Assembly: GCA_023435895.1 (NCBI GenBank)
Contig: JAEZLH010000031.1
Location: 62,001-126,000 of the forward strand
DNA: 64,000 nucleotides
Direction of reading: 5' to 3'
Source of the DNA: Bacillota bacterium
GTDB lineage: Bacteria > Bacillota > Clostridia > Lachnospirales > Lachnospiraceae
Shown here: positions 1-9,054 of the stretch, piece by piece
Numbering within the stretch: position 1 is the stretch's first letter
Layout of the letters: each line of letters begins with the position of its first letter
The notes under the pieces: model-generated
What the model saw: the letters and a program-made list of their open reading frames with translations, nothing else
The model's database searches: none
Told to the model about the DNA's origin: nothing
Position numbers and translations under genes: made by a program

Positions 1-1
1 G

Positions 2-328
2 ATTCACAAAATGGGTTCAAACCCTAATTTTCATCTGACCTATCATGCCCCTACCCTTATCATAGTGTCCGGTAGAAAAGATGGAATGGCTTGGACAGCA
101 GATTGCTCAGCGGCAATTCAAAATATGCTAATCGCAGCAGAAAGCATGGATATTGGATCAGTGTGGTTGGGATTATTACGTTTTTACTTTGATCATGAGG
201 ATGAAGTTAAAAAATTAGGTATTCCGGAGGGCTATCAACCATATTATGGAGTGGCCTTTGGCTACAAAGAGAAAGATCAATTAAATGCACCCAAGAGAAA
301 TATGGACGTTGTTAATTATATCAAATAA
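2..328 (+). CDS. Nitroreductase family protein, C-terminal part
   Basis: The reading frame is open to the window edge, so the start lies outside and only about 109 C-terminal residues are seen. The segment has the end of the flavin-dependent nitroreductase fold: a helix with AAIQNMLIAAESMDIGSVW followed by a short linker and the closing strand PYYGVAFGY, which is typical of FMN-binding NfsA/NADH-oxidase-like nitroreductases. Such enzymes are cytosolic FMN dimers that reduce nitro compounds or quinones with NAD(P)H. The ATG at position 11 is internal to the fold and unlikely to be the real start. Substrate cannot be inferred. No terminator with a T-run is obvious directly behind it. Confidence 0.75.
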   Translation: MHKMGSNPNFHLTYHAPTLIIVSGRKDGMAWTADCSAAIQNMLIAAESMDIGSVWLGLLRFYFDHEDEVKKLGIPEGYQPYYGVAFGYKEKDQLNAPKRNMDVVNYIK

Positions 329-493
329 TTCATTATCGTAAATACACGAAATGCATATGCTCCCCTTGTGATGGACAATTTTAAAGAAATTGCTATCGGA
401 AGGAGAGCATTTTATTATAAGTGAGAAAGACTATAGTTTAGAGGGTTAATATTCCTAGGGTATCGTATGGTTTGGGTTTACGAATAAATATTC

Positions 494-643
494 GCGTAAA
501 CTTTAGGCGTAAAACTTACTCATAAAATTTACGCCTAAAACTTACTCATAAAACTTACTCATAAAACTTACGCGTAAAACTTACTCATAAAGCTTGCTCA
601 TAAAATTTACTGATAAAACTTACGCGTAAAACTTACTCATAAA
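494..643. repeat. 13-bp tandem repeat array, about 11 copies
   Basis: Degenerate units close to cataaaacttact repeat with a strict 13-bp period (the AAAA tracts fall at 511, 524, 537, 550, 563, 576 and so on). Some units begin with gcgtaaaac instead of cataaaac. The period is not a multiple of three and no frame is open, so the array is non-coding. It fills most of the gap between the nitroreductase and the response regulator, ending about 60 bp before the -35 box at 703. Confidence 0.85.
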
Positions 644-702
644 TTTTATGATACTCCTTAACCTTGTCCAAGCAAGACTAGTCAATAAAATTGAATACTT
701 AT

Positions 703-731
703 TTTACATAATCGCTGATATAAGCTATAAT
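703..731 (+). promoter_or_regulatory. Promoter of the response regulator gene
   Basis: TTTACA at 703-708 and TATAAT at 726-731 with a 17-bp spacer, 32 bp before the ATG at 764. This is a good sigma-A type promoter by sequence; it lies directly downstream of the 13-bp repeat array. Confidence 0.6.
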
Positions 732-763
732 ATGGATAATTATGTAGTTTAGGGGGAGTTCTA

Positions 764-1456
764 ATGGGACAGGTTACCATATTGGTGGTTGAAGATAATG
801 AGGATATCAACCGGATATTGAGAAGATATTTGGAGAAAGAAAAGTACCAAGTAGTCAGTGCGTATTCCGGTACGGAGGCGAAACTATTGTTATCCCTTCA
901 TACATTTGATTTAGTATTGTTAGATTTGATGTTGCCGGGGATGAATGGGGAAGAGTTAATTAAAATTATACGAAAAAACTCACAAACTCCCATTATGGTT
1001 ATATCAGCAAAAGGTGCTTTAGAGGATAAGGTGAATGCATTAAAAAGCGGTGCGGATGATTATGTGGTGAAACCCTTCGAGCGGGATGAAATATTAGCAA
1101 GAGTGGGGGCACTGTTGCGAAGAACACAAAGTATTAGGCTGCCAGAAGAGGAGGTTGAAATTCAATTTAAGAATTTAATCCTCAAACCATCAGCCAGAAC
1201 CGTTGTGGTCAATGAGAATTTAATTAATCTTACTGCCTATGAATATGATATTCTTCTTCAACTGTTGACCTATCCGGAAAGAGTCTTCACAAAGGAGCAA
1301 CTCTATCAGGAGGTCTGGAAAAGCGGTTATTACGGGGAAGATAATACAATTAACGTTCATATTAGCAATATCAGAAAGAAGATTAAGGATTTTGACGAAG
1401 AATCCTATATTAAAACAATCTGGGGAATCGGCTTTAAAATGGATAATGATTTATAG
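764..1456 (+). CDS. OmpR/PhoB-family response regulator
   Basis: A 230-residue two-domain response regulator. Residues 5-115 form the receiver: acidic pair EDNED near the N-terminus, phospho-acceptor Asp in LVLLDLMLPGMNG, and the conserved Lys in DDYVVKPF. Residues about 130-228 form the winged-helix DNA-binding domain with NLTAYEYDILLQLL and the closing TIWGIGFKM. GGGGGAGTT sits 5-6 bases before the ATG. It precedes an ABC exporter pair and a histidine kinase (3585), the usual arrangement of BceRS/VraRS-like or lantibiotic-immunity modules, so it most likely controls the exporter after phosphorylation by that kinase. The order regulator-ABC-kinase is slightly unusual because the kinase comes last behind its own gap. 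Confidence 0.9.
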   Translation: MGQVTILVVEDNEDINRILRRYLEKEKYQVVSAYSGTEAKLLLSLHTFDLVLLDLMLPGMNGEELIKIIRKNSQTPIMVISAKGALEDKVNALKSGADDYVVKPFERDEILARVGALLRRTQSIRLPEEEVEIQFKNLILKPSARTVVVNENLINLTAYEYDILLQLLTYPERVFTKEQLYQEVWKSGYYGEDNTINVHISNIRKKIKDFDEESYIKTIWGIGFKMDNDL

Positions 1457-1639
1457 ACGCTTTCATTCTTTTGCTCTATGCAAATTACCAATGAACTTTC
1501 AGGAAAGACCTTTTTACCTTAATTATATTTATCTTTATACTTTCTTTAAACTTTTTTAAGGACTTGTTAAAAGTATATCACTATACTGGTAATTGTTCAG
1601 ATACAAGAAAACAGTGCAATTTAAGAAAGGAGCTTACAA

Positions 1640-2563
1640 GTGCAGGATATTATTTTGGCAACAAAAAACTTAAAAAAGACCTACAAGAACATAACCGTAC
1701 TGGATGATATTAATATGGAGATTAAACAGGGCGAGATTTATGGCTTGGTAGGTAAGAATGGAGCAGGAAAGACAACCTTGCTGCGATTAGTCACCGGTCA
1801 GGCGTTTTCCTCGGGGGGTAATATTTCTCTATTTGGGGCATCAACAGAAAGCGATAACTGTAAAGCTCGAAAGAGAATCGGATCCATTATTGAAATACCT
1901 AGCTTTTATCCAAAACTAAGTGCTAGACAGAATTTGGAATACTATAGGATTCAAAGAGGGATTCCAGGAAAGCAATGTGTTCAAGAAGCACTTGAAGAGG
2001 TAGGATTAGCAGAGGTAGGTAACAAAAAGTTTCAGAGCTTCTCATTGGGTATGAAGCAGCGTCTCGGTTTGGCATTAGCACTTTTAAATAAACCGGAGAT
2101 ATTATTACTGGATGAGCCGATTAATGGTCTTGATCCCTTTGGAATTGTAGAAATACGTAATCTATTATTAAAACTAAATCACGAAAAGAACATAACAATT
2201 TTAATTTCCAGTCACATTTTAACGGAGCTATCCAATTTGGTAACCTATTATGGCTTTATTCATGAGGGAAAAATGGTGAAGCAGCTGTCTGCCAAAGAAC
2301 TTGCTGGGGAGTGCAATAAGTATTTGGAATTAAAGGTGGATAAGGTTGAAGCGATGACAGCTCTGTTAGAAACAAAACTAGGCTGCAGAGATTATAAGGT
2401 GACACCGGAACGTACCATTCAAATTTTTGAATATTTAGATCAACCTTCTTTGATTAGTAAAATTGCAGTTAATCATGATATTGCCTTGAATCAAATTATA
2501 GTTAGGGATATCAATCTGGAGAAGTACTTTATTCAATTAGTGGGAGGAAATGATCATGAGTAG
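1640..2563 (+). CDS. ABC transporter ATP-binding protein (BcrA/lantibiotic-immunity type)
   Basis: A 307-residue cytoplasmic ATPase of an ABC-2 type exporter. Walker A GKNGAGKTTLL lies near residues 39-49, the signature FSLGMKQRLGLALAL near 136-150, Walker B ILLLDEPINGLDP near 155-167, and the H-loop in LISSHILTEL. The C-terminal extension of about 90 residues is typical of BcrA-like subunits. The start is GTG, supported by AAAGGAGC eight bases upstream. It overlaps the permease gene that follows. Neighbouring response regulator and kinase suggest a role in efflux of, or immunity to, an antimicrobial peptide such as bacitracin or a lantibiotic; the actual substrate is not determinable. Confidence 0.92.
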   Translation: MQDIILATKNLKKTYKNITVLDDINMEIKQGEIYGLVGKNGAGKTTLLRLVTGQAFSSGGNISLFGASTESDNCKARKRIGSIIEIPSFYPKLSARQNLEYYRIQRGIPGKQCVQEALEEVGLAEVGNKKFQSFSLGMKQRLGLALALLNKPEILLLDEPINGLDPFGIVEIRNLLLKLNHEKNITILISSHILTELSNLVTYYGFIHEGKMVKQLSAKELAGECNKYLELKVDKVEAMTALLETKLGCRDYKVTPERTIQIFEYLDQPSLISKIAVNHDIALNQIIVRDINLEKYFIQLVGGNDHE

Positions 2564-3332
2564 ATATATTAAAAGCGAACTTTATCGTCTTTTGCGTGTG
2601 AAAGGAACTTATTTGTTTGTGTTAATCAGTTCCTTGTTATTAATTAGTTCAAGTGTATTGCTTGCTTCCATTAAGCTTTCGGATAATAAGTTTCCTTATG
2701 CTACTACAGGTTTTTCCATTTCGTTAATTGTAACTAGTTTTATTATGATATTATTTCTGTGCATCATGGTGTCCAATATAGTATTTAGTAACGAATATAG
2801 CAATCATACGATGAAGAACAGTATCTCCTTTGGTATGACACGGTCTACGCTGTATTTTGGGAAGTTAATCGTGCAAATTATCTATGCCTGTATTGCGTTT
2901 GTTCTAATTATCGGTATTCATGTATTAAGCGCATACATGTTACTTGAGAATTCCGGATTGGATTCCTTATATTTATTGTTTAAAACCTGTTTAATCTGCC
3001 TTCCTTTGTTCTTATTCTCTCTGGCATTGACGAATTGCTTTGCATTTGCTTTTGAAGGAACGGGAGCAACAATCGGTTCTACCATTGGCGTCCTATTTGC
3101 GCTTCCTATGGTATCGAATATGTTAGGTATGAAATTTGAAGTGTTTAGAAATTTTTCTAAAATTCTTCCATACAATATGATTAATAATTTAAAATTGGAT
3201 GTGGAAAAATATACCTTAACAACAATATGGGGTGTTGACGGATATAGAAATTATTGGATTGTCGGACTGGTTGAGATGGTGATCTTTGTTGTTTTGGGAT
3301 ATGTTTTGTTTCGTAAGAGAGAGATTAAATAA
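2556..3332 (+). CDS. ABC-2 type transporter permease
   Basis: A 258-residue integral membrane protein with about six hydrophobic helices (for instance LFVLISSLLLISSSVLLAS, ISLIVTSFIMILFLCIMV, and a last helix IVGLVEMVIFVVLGYVLF) and a basic C-terminal end. Two ATGs are in frame at 2550 and 2556; GGGAGG at 2542-2547 sits eight bases before the second, so 2556 is preferred. The gene overlaps the ATPase stop by eight bases, which implies translational coupling. Layout matches the small lantibiotic-immunity (EfaE/SpaE-like or BcrB-like) permeases; with the ATPase it should form a homodimeric or heterodimeric exporter. Substrate unknown. Confidence 0.85.
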   Translation: MSRYIKSELYRLLRVKGTYLFVLISSLLLISSSVLLASIKLSDNKFPYATTGFSISLIVTSFIMILFLCIMVSNIVFSNEYSNHTMKNSISFGMTRSTLYFGKLIVQIIYACIAFVLIIGIHVLSAYMLLENSGLDSLYLLFKTCLICLPLFLFSLALTNCFAFAFEGTGATIGSTIGVLFALPMVSNMLGMKFEVFRNFSKILPYNMINNLKLDVEKYTLTTIWGVDGYRNYWIVGLVEMVIFVVLGYVLFRKREIK

Positions 3333-3334
3333 AA

Positions 3335-3376
3335 GATAAGAAAAAAAGATAAGAAAAAAAGATAAGAAAAAAAGAT
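3335..3376. repeat. 13-bp purine-rich tandem repeat (GATAAG plus A7), 3.2 copies
   Basis: The unit gataagaaaaaaa is repeated exactly with a 13-bp period starting at 3335, 3348 and 3361, beginning two bases after the permease stop codon. It lies in the 250-bp gap before the histidine kinase. Perfect identity points to recent slippage expansion. Confidence 0.85.
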
Positions 3377-3584
3377 GCCTTAATATCTGTGAATTTAAAG
3401 CAGGAACTATTTGTAGCAGAAAGACTATGATAGATGCCAAGTGAAGGGCATAAATCATGTGAAAATTTGTGTAGCTAAAAAAGTTTGAAATAAAAGAAAG
3501 TCCATATATTAAAAGTGATAGGGTTAACCATTATTATAGAATTATATAAGGGTAACATATGGAAAGGAAAGAGGTGCAGTCAGT

Positions 3585-4487
3585 ATGATATTTGTTTGTG
3601 TTGGTTTTGTTATAATCAGTATTTTAATGGCTGCCCGACTATTTTCCTTACATTGGAGCATTCGTAATGCTTGTAAGCAGATGGATGAAATGGAAGAGAT
3701 GCAGGGAACTAATCGTCAACTGAAAGCCTTGAGGATGGATCGTACAATGGAACGTCTTTTTTATCGAATTAATCAGATGTATAATAAGCGGCAGGAAGAG
3801 CATATCGTATATCTGAGAAGGGAAGAGCAGATCCGCAGGGAGGTTGAAAATATCTCACACGATCTTAGGACGCCCCTTACCTCTATAATTGGTTATGTGG
3901 ATTTGATTAAGGATCAAGACACCGAAGATATGGAAAAAGAAGAATATCTAGAGATTATTGGGAGACGCGCAAGGGTACTACAGGGATTTATTCAAGATTT
4001 TTATGAGTTATCCAGAATAGAGGGAAACGATTATCCGTTGCTTCATGAACGTGTAGAGATTAGTTCCATTATTAAAGAAGTTGTGGTTGCCTATTATCAG
4101 GACTTTGCAAAGAGGAACATACAGGTTGATATAAACATTATGGAGGAACCGATTAACATAATTGGAGACCGAATTCAATTTAATCGAATTATTAATAATC
4201 TGGTACAAAATGCCTTAAAATATGCAGAGAAATCCTTTGGTGTAAATCTGTATTCACAGAATGGGGAATGTGTGATTGAACTACTTAATGATAAGAATCA
4301 ATTGAAGGAGAAAGATTTAGTCTATATTTTTGATCGTTTTTATACCGGAGACATCACAAGAAATTCGCAGAGTACAGGTCTTGGATTATCTATTGCTAAG
4401 GTTTTAATAGAAAAGTTAAAGGGAAATGTTGAAGCAAAAATAGTAGGAGAGTTATTCATAATTACATTAAGATGGAAGCTTTCATAA
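3585..4487 (+). CDS. Membrane-associated sensor histidine kinase
   Basis: A 300-residue kinase. Only one N-terminal membrane segment is visible (IFVCVGFVIISILMAARLF), with no extracellular sensor domain, followed by a coiled-coil rich in charged residues (30-85). The dimerisation/phospho-acceptor box is ENISHDLRTPLTSIIGY with His near residue 96. The ATPase domain shows the N box NNLVQNALKYAE, a short D/F box region (IFDRFYTG) and the G2 box STGLGLSIAKVLIEKL. Such intramembrane-sensing-like kinases usually act with an ABC exporter that senses the drug, fitting the exporter just upstream and the response regulator at 764. A GGAAAGAGG stretch precedes the ATG. The rho-independent terminator starts at the stop codon. 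Confidence 0.9.
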   Translation: MIFVCVGFVIISILMAARLFSLHWSIRNACKQMDEMEEMQGTNRQLKALRMDRTMERLFYRINQMYNKRQEEHIVYLRREEQIRREVENISHDLRTPLTSIIGYVDLIKDQDTEDMEKEEYLEIIGRRARVLQGFIQDFYELSRIEGNDYPLLHERVEISSIIKEVVVAYYQDFAKRNIQVDINIMEEPINIIGDRIQFNRIINNLVQNALKYAEKSFGVNLYSQNGECVIELLNDKNQLKEKDLVYIFDRFYTGDITRNSQSTGLGLSIAKVLIEKLKGNVEAKIVGELFIITLRWKLS

Positions 4488-4526
4488 AGAGGAACCCAGA
4501 GGTCTTGACCACTGGGTTCCTCTTTT
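4486..4526 (+). terminator. Intrinsic terminator after the histidine kinase
   Basis: Arms aaagaggaacccag and ctgggttcctcttt form a 14-bp GC-containing stem around a short loop, followed by TTTT. It overlaps the kinase stop codon. Confidence 0.85.
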
Positions 4527-4592
4527 GGAGAATTTTATCTTGAGACAACGATATGTCCGAAATTAGCTAATGTTATCATGTGATTCTAAATT

Positions 4593-7500
4593 TTACTTAT
4601 CCTTCTTCTCCGTGATTGCAATCATTGCTGGTAGGAAGACCGGAAGCATGATAAAGCATAATACTAACAAGCCAGTGATAACTGCTATGGCAAGTTCGAT
4701 TAACAATACAAGACCGGAAGGAATTAATGTTGCGAAGGTTCCTCCAAGGATAATCGCAGCTGCGGTGACAACCCCGCCGATATGTCGACAGGAGGTGATG
4801 ATAGCATCCTTTGGAGACATATCGGGGTATTCCTTGTATCGCATCATAAGGAAGATGCTGTAGTCAACGCCAAGAGATACAATAGCGATGAAGGCAAAGA
4901 ACGGTACAAAGGAGGAAAGCCCTGCATATCCCAAGAAGTTAATGAAGATACCATTCGTAACAAAAATTGCAATAAAGTAGGAACCAACCAGCGCAATTGT
5001 AATAAATACAGGTGTCCAGAAGGATCGGATAACGAATAATAAAATCAGGAATACACCAATCAATACGATTAGTATCATTCTATTTAGATCCTTGCTGAGT
5101 ACGTTGTTGGTATCATTGGTGGTAGCACTGGGACCTGAAACACCGAATTTGGCATTATGAAGGGAAGTACCCTTTAAGGCTCCAGAGATGGTTTTGTTAA
5201 TCGCACTAACGGTATCCAAAGATTTCTTAGCGTAAGGATCGTCATTTAAAACAACGGTTAGCTTGGTTACCGTGCGATCCTTTGACATATACATATCGAG
5301 CGCTTTTTTGAAGTTTTCGTCATTTAACGCTTCCTTTGGAATGTAGAAGGTCTTGTTGTTGTTTAACTGTGTTAGGAATTGATTTGTCTGGTCAAGACCA
5401 TCAGAAATCTGCTTTAAGCCGTCATTTACGTCACTCAGCTTTGTTCCGAATTCTCCAAAGCCAGCGAGACCGGTTGCAAGCTGTTCCTGACCGTCTGCCA
5501 TTTGATCAAGACCGCTTGTTACTTTGTTCATGTTTTTGATAATGGTTGTCATACCATCAGAAGCCTGACCAAGTCCACTCTCTAGCTTATCAAGACCAGC
5601 AACAATTTGTGAAAGACCTCCGTTAATCTTAGCTAAATTCTTATTGGCGGTTTTAAAGCCATCATTTGCTTGGTTATAACCGGCATTTAAAGCTTGAATT
5701 CCTTCCGGAGTGATTTGGGTTAATCCCTCAGATAATCCACTTATGGCTTGTGTTAAGCCCTGATAGTAAGGGTCGTTTTGAAGATCTGCGTGAGCCTGGC
5801 CTAATGCACCAAGTAGCATCTGCATTTGACTAAGGGCATCTTTTACACTGAGGAGTGCTTGAACAGCACCTTGATAATTGGTTCCCATTTGTTCATAACC
5901 GGCCTGCATTTTTGTGTATGCATCGGATAGAGCGGAAAGGCCGCTGTTCATGGTCTTAAGATTGTTCTTAATTGCTGTAATACCATTGGTGATGGATTCG
6001 GATTTTGTGGATCCGTCATTAATTCCGTTTTTGATTTTTTGTAAACCATCAGTTAAGGCATCCATACCGTTCTTAAGATCTTTTGTTCCGTCCGTCAATT
6101 CACTAACCTTGGAAAAATCTGCGGAAGTTAACTGATCTTGAGCCAGTTTGAGGCCGTCATATATTTGAGTTACACCGTCCTCTGTTTGAGAAAGACCATC
6201 GGTAACGGTATTCATGTTTTTACCGATATAGAAGTTTTCGATTTGTTTGCCTTCCGGCTGGGATGCAGAAGATACCTTGGATACACCCTTCATGTTCTTG
6301 ATGGTCTCGGTAATGGTATCAATTGCAGAAAGTGCATCATTGTTATCAAGAGGCTTATCGCTTTCAATTACAACAGTTACAGGCATTGCCTGACCCTTGC
6401 CGAAGTGGTCGGATACAATTGAGAAGCCTTTTGTTGAAGTATAGGAATTACCCAGCTCACTAATTGTATCAAAGTTCAGCTTTTGCTGATGGAAGAGAAC
6501 GGAAGCACCAATAATGAGTGCAATAATAAGTCCCGAAACAATAGGGTGCTTTGTTGAAATTTTTGAGATACTATCCCAGGTTCTGCTTTCCTTATGAGCG
6601 GTTGTGCTCTTAGAAGGCCAGAATAACTTTGCACCTAATAACTTCATAGCAAAAGGTGTAAGTGTTAAGATTTCAATTAAAAGCATTGTTGCACCAATTA
6701 CAACCACCACGGCGGATTTATAAATTGGTGATTCGGAAAAGATAAGGCTCAAGAAAGCAATTAAAATAGTAAGTACACTAAAGGCAATGGTTTTGCCTGC
6801 GGTCTTGTAGGTTTTAATAATTGCATCGTCTACTGACAGACCATTATACAATTCTTCTTTAAAACGGTTGAACAAAAGAATATTATAATCCGTACCAATT
6901 CCAAAGAGAATTAGAACCAATAACAATTGAGTTAAAGTAGTGACCGGGAAGTTGACCTTATCAATGAGCTGAGCTGCAATTCCCATAGAGGTTAAATAGG
7001 AAAAGGCAACAGCAATCAAGGATACGAATGGAATGATTACGGAGCGGAACATAATAATCAAAATAATTAAAATGAAGATAACGGTTAAAACCGCGCTTTT
7101 TTCTACACCTGCAACGGACGCCTTCAGATAATCATTATTGATGAATTCCTGACCGGTTAAGTAATGTTCGGTGCTAACCTTGGTCAAATAGTTATCAATG
7201 GATGTTTGGATCTCATCCACTTCCTTATCCCCTTTATCAAGCTTGAAGCTAACCATGAGGGTGGTGCCATCCTTTGATAGGAGAGAATCCTTTGCCTCGG
7301 GAATATTGAAGGGATCAATCAGCTCATTGATTCCTAAGTCAGATTGATGATCTTTGATAGAATTAATGGCTGATTCTATTTCTTTCATCTGTTCATCGCT
7401 GATTTTGTTTTTATCATAGAATACTAAAATATTGTTAGTACCCTTAGTGGTTTCCATCTTTTCTAAGAGGGAATCTGCTACCGAAGAAGGACTGTCTTTG

Positions 7501-7625
7501 CTAATCGGATTTTGCCCTCTTTGTCTTAGGATTGCATTAACGTCTGGCTGAAATACGGTAAGTACTAAGGTTGCAATAATCCAGATTGAAAATATAATCC
7601 ATCGGTATTTAAGTATGTGTTTCAT
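4593..7625 (-). CDS. MMPL/RND-family transporter with a long repetitive external domain
   Basis: About 1010 residues. It has the two-fold RND architecture: TM1 near the N-terminus, an outer loop, a block of five helices (IFILIILIIMFRSVIIPF, QLLLVLILFGIGTDYNILLF), a second outer region, and a second block near the C-terminus (GVFLILLFVIRSFWTPV; SLGVDYSIFLMMRYKEY). The GTDYNILLFNRFKEE and GVDYSIFLMMRYKEY motifs are MMPL signatures. Residues about 450-770 form a long low-identity repeat of the G-hydrophobic-x-x pattern also seen in YhgE/Pip-type proteins, likely a coiled extracellular stalk. The ATG at 7625 is chosen because GAAAGGAGTT precedes it; an in-frame upstream Met lacks such a site. Divergent TetR gene suggests drug-inducible export of lipids or drugs. 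Confidence 0.9.
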   Translation of the reverse strand: MKHILKYRWIIFSIWIIATLVLTVFQPDVNAILRQRGQNPISKDSPSSVADSLLEKMETTKGTNNILVFYDKNKISDEQMKEIESAINSIKDHQSDLGINELIDPFNIPEAKDSLLSKDGTTLMVSFKLDKGDKEVDEIQTSIDNYLTKVSTEHYLTGQEFINNDYLKASVAGVEKSAVLTVIFILIILIIMFRSVIIPFVSLIAVAFSYLTSMGIAAQLIDKVNFPVTTLTQLLLVLILFGIGTDYNILLFNRFKEELYNGLSVDDAIIKTYKTAGKTIAFSVLTILIAFLSLIFSESPIYKSAVVVVIGATMLLIEILTLTPFAMKLLGAKLFWPSKSTTAHKESRTWDSISKISTKHPIVSGLIIALIIGASVLFHQQKLNFDTISELGNSYTSTKGFSIVSDHFGKGQAMPVTVVIESDKPLDNNDALSAIDTITETIKNMKGVSKVSSASQPEGKQIENFYIGKNMNTVTDGLSQTEDGVTQIYDGLKLAQDQLTSADFSKVSELTDGTKDLKNGMDALTDGLQKIKNGINDGSTKSESITNGITAIKNNLKTMNSGLSALSDAYTKMQAGYEQMGTNYQGAVQALLSVKDALSQMQMLLGALGQAHADLQNDPYYQGLTQAISGLSEGLTQITPEGIQALNAGYNQANDGFKTANKNLAKINGGLSQIVAGLDKLESGLGQASDGMTTIIKNMNKVTSGLDQMADGQEQLATGLAGFGEFGTKLSDVNDGLKQISDGLDQTNQFLTQLNNNKTFYIPKEALNDENFKKALDMYMSKDRTVTKLTVVLNDDPYAKKSLDTVSAINKTISGALKGTSLHNAKFGVSGPSATTNDTNNVLSKDLNRMILIVLIGVFLILLFVIRSFWTPVFITIALVGSYFIAIFVTNGIFINFLGYAGLSSFVPFFAFIAIVSLGVDYSIFLMMRYKEYPDMSPKDAIITSCRHIGGVVTAAAIILGGTFATLIPSGLVLLIELAIAVITGLLVLCFIMLPVFLPAMIAITEKKDK

Positions 7626-7960
7626 GTTGGAACTCCTTTCTTGTTCGTGCTGTAAAATCAACTTAGTAGGTTACCGCCAGATCCTTGCAGTTCATGAAAA
7701 GGTTAGGATAGAAAGGTTCAATATCCTAAAGAGGACAAGGATAACCAAACGATAACATAGTTGTATGTAAAAAACGACATAGTGTTGATTTATCATCAAT
7801 AATGAAATATAATACACGGGAAGGGGGTTTACAACCATCAGTATTAATGAGAGTGAGGTATCCTCTACAAAATGGTAGCTAAGTGTTGGATATTAATAAA
7901 AAATTTATAATTTGTAAAAGCACTGTTTGTCAAAGAAAAAGTGTGGAAAAGGAAGAATAG
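7626..7960. promoter_or_regulatory. Divergent control region between MMPL transporter and TetR regulator
   Basis: This 335-bp gap holds no open frame of interest. It contains the short palindrome acatagttgtatgt (7755-7768) with five-base arms and a related half-site cgacatag at 7775-7783; both are candidate TetR operators. The assignment is inference from position and symmetry only. Confidence 0.35.
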
Positions 7961-8548
7961 ATGAAAAGTGACAAAATAGACCGTCGAATAAAATACACAA
8001 AAATGTTACTCAAAAATAGTCTGGTTGAGCTTATGAGGGAGCATCCTATATCAAAGATATCAGTTAAAATGCTGTGTGAAACGGCTGATATTAATCGGAG
8101 CACTTTTTATTCCCATTACTCTGATCAGTTTGATCTGCTGAAAAAACTAGAAAGAGAAGTTATTACAGAGTTCGAAAAGCATATTGAACACCATGGCTTT
8201 CAAAAACATGATGCAAAAACAGTTCAGGGGTTAAATCAAATACTGATTTATATAGGAGAGAATGCGGAGCTTTGTAAGGTACTGCTAAGTGATAACGGTG
8301 ATCCTGATTTTCAAAGAGAGATTATGATTTTAGCACAGCAAAAGACAATTACGGAGTTAAGAGATTTTCAAAAAATCGATTCCAGAACCAGTGAATATCT
8401 TCAAAGCTTTGCAATAACTGGTGCACTAAATGTGGTTCAAAAGTGGCTGCAGGATGGTATGGTGGAGAGCACCGAAGAGATGGCTGAATTTACTGCCAGA
8501 CTGTTGTATAAGGGAATATCTGATTTTTTTCAGAATAAAGAAGCATGA
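7961..8548 (+). CDS. TetR/AcrR-family transcriptional regulator
   Basis: A 195-residue one-component repressor. The N-terminal helix-turn-helix (residues about 8-55) reads TKMLLKNSLVELM, then ISVKMLCETADINRSTFYSH with the TetR-typical ST-FYxH/Y recognition-helix end. The C-terminal ligand/dimer domain resembles the TetR_C_8-like group common in Firmicutes. GGAAAAGGAAGAATAG precedes the ATG. It is divergent from the MMPL exporter at 7625 and probably represses it. No signal peptide or membrane segment. Ligand unknown. Confidence 0.9.
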   Translation: MKSDKIDRRIKYTKMLLKNSLVELMREHPISKISVKMLCETADINRSTFYSHYSDQFDLLKKLEREVITEFEKHIEHHGFQKHDAKTVQGLNQILIYIGENAELCKVLLSDNGDPDFQREIMILAQQKTITELRDFQKIDSRTSEYLQSFAITGALNVVQKWLQDGMVESTEEMAEFTARLLYKGISDFFQNKEA

Positions 8549-8622
8549 GAGTATAAACCGAATGAAGTAAAATAAATGTGACTTGAAAGCCGAATATTAA
8601 TGATTTACAAAGTTAAGAATGT

Positions 8623-8936
8623 GTTCAAGAGCGGTGGGGATTTTATTTAATTGGCTATGTTATTGGATATTTACTTCCTATCATAAATAGTGGAAAAGTA
8701 AACATTTATTGGTTGTTTTCAATAAAAATGATGGGTATTGCATGCGCGCTTGGACTGGGAACAGCTTTTATTATGGTTCAAAAAAAGTTCCTGTATTTGA
8801 TATAATGTATAGGTCTATTAAATATGTGTTTCTATTAGTAGGAATATCCCTGCTTTTACTTTTGGTTAAAGTTATTATAAATAGTTTAACCGGATTTGAT
8901 ATAACTCCATTTATTTATTCAGAATAAAAAACTTGT
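8623..8936 (+). pseudogene. Frameshifted remnant of a small membrane protein gene
   Basis: Two adjoining frames give hydrophobic, helix-like peptides: first one containing LIGYVIGYLLPIINSGK and LGLGTAFIMVQKKF, then after a frame change near 8780 a segment with YVFLLVGISLLLLLVKVII ending at the stop 8925-8927. Neither frame alone has a convincing start with a ribosome site. The layout (glycine/proline-containing helices, short loops) recalls the C-terminal end of PAP2-type membrane phosphatases, but the catalytic motifs are not present, so the family is not assigned. Confidence 0.4.
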
Positions 8937-8946
8937 ATTATTATAT

Positions 8947-8998
8947 AGGGCTGTTGCAAAAATAGATTATTCATCTATTTTTGCAACAGCCCTCTTTT
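8947..8998 (+). terminator. Long-stem intrinsic terminator
   Basis: Perfect 21-bp arms beginning agggctgttgcaaaaatag and ending ctatttttgcaacagccct around a five-base loop, followed by CTTTT. It separates the decayed membrane gene from the convergent LacI gene and could act in both directions. Confidence 0.8.
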
Positions 8999-9054
8999 AC
9001 TGCATACTGCATAAAAACAGAGAAACGGACTCCGGAGATTTATTCCCATTTTCG

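Noticed and set aside
494..643. CRISPR array
   Set aside because: Units are 13 bp in direct tandem without spacers.
8947..8998. The gggctgttgcaaaa stem as an insertion-sequence end
   Set aside because: The sequence resembles ends of some transposons, but here both arms lie 5 bases apart with no transposase or target duplication; it is best read as a terminator.
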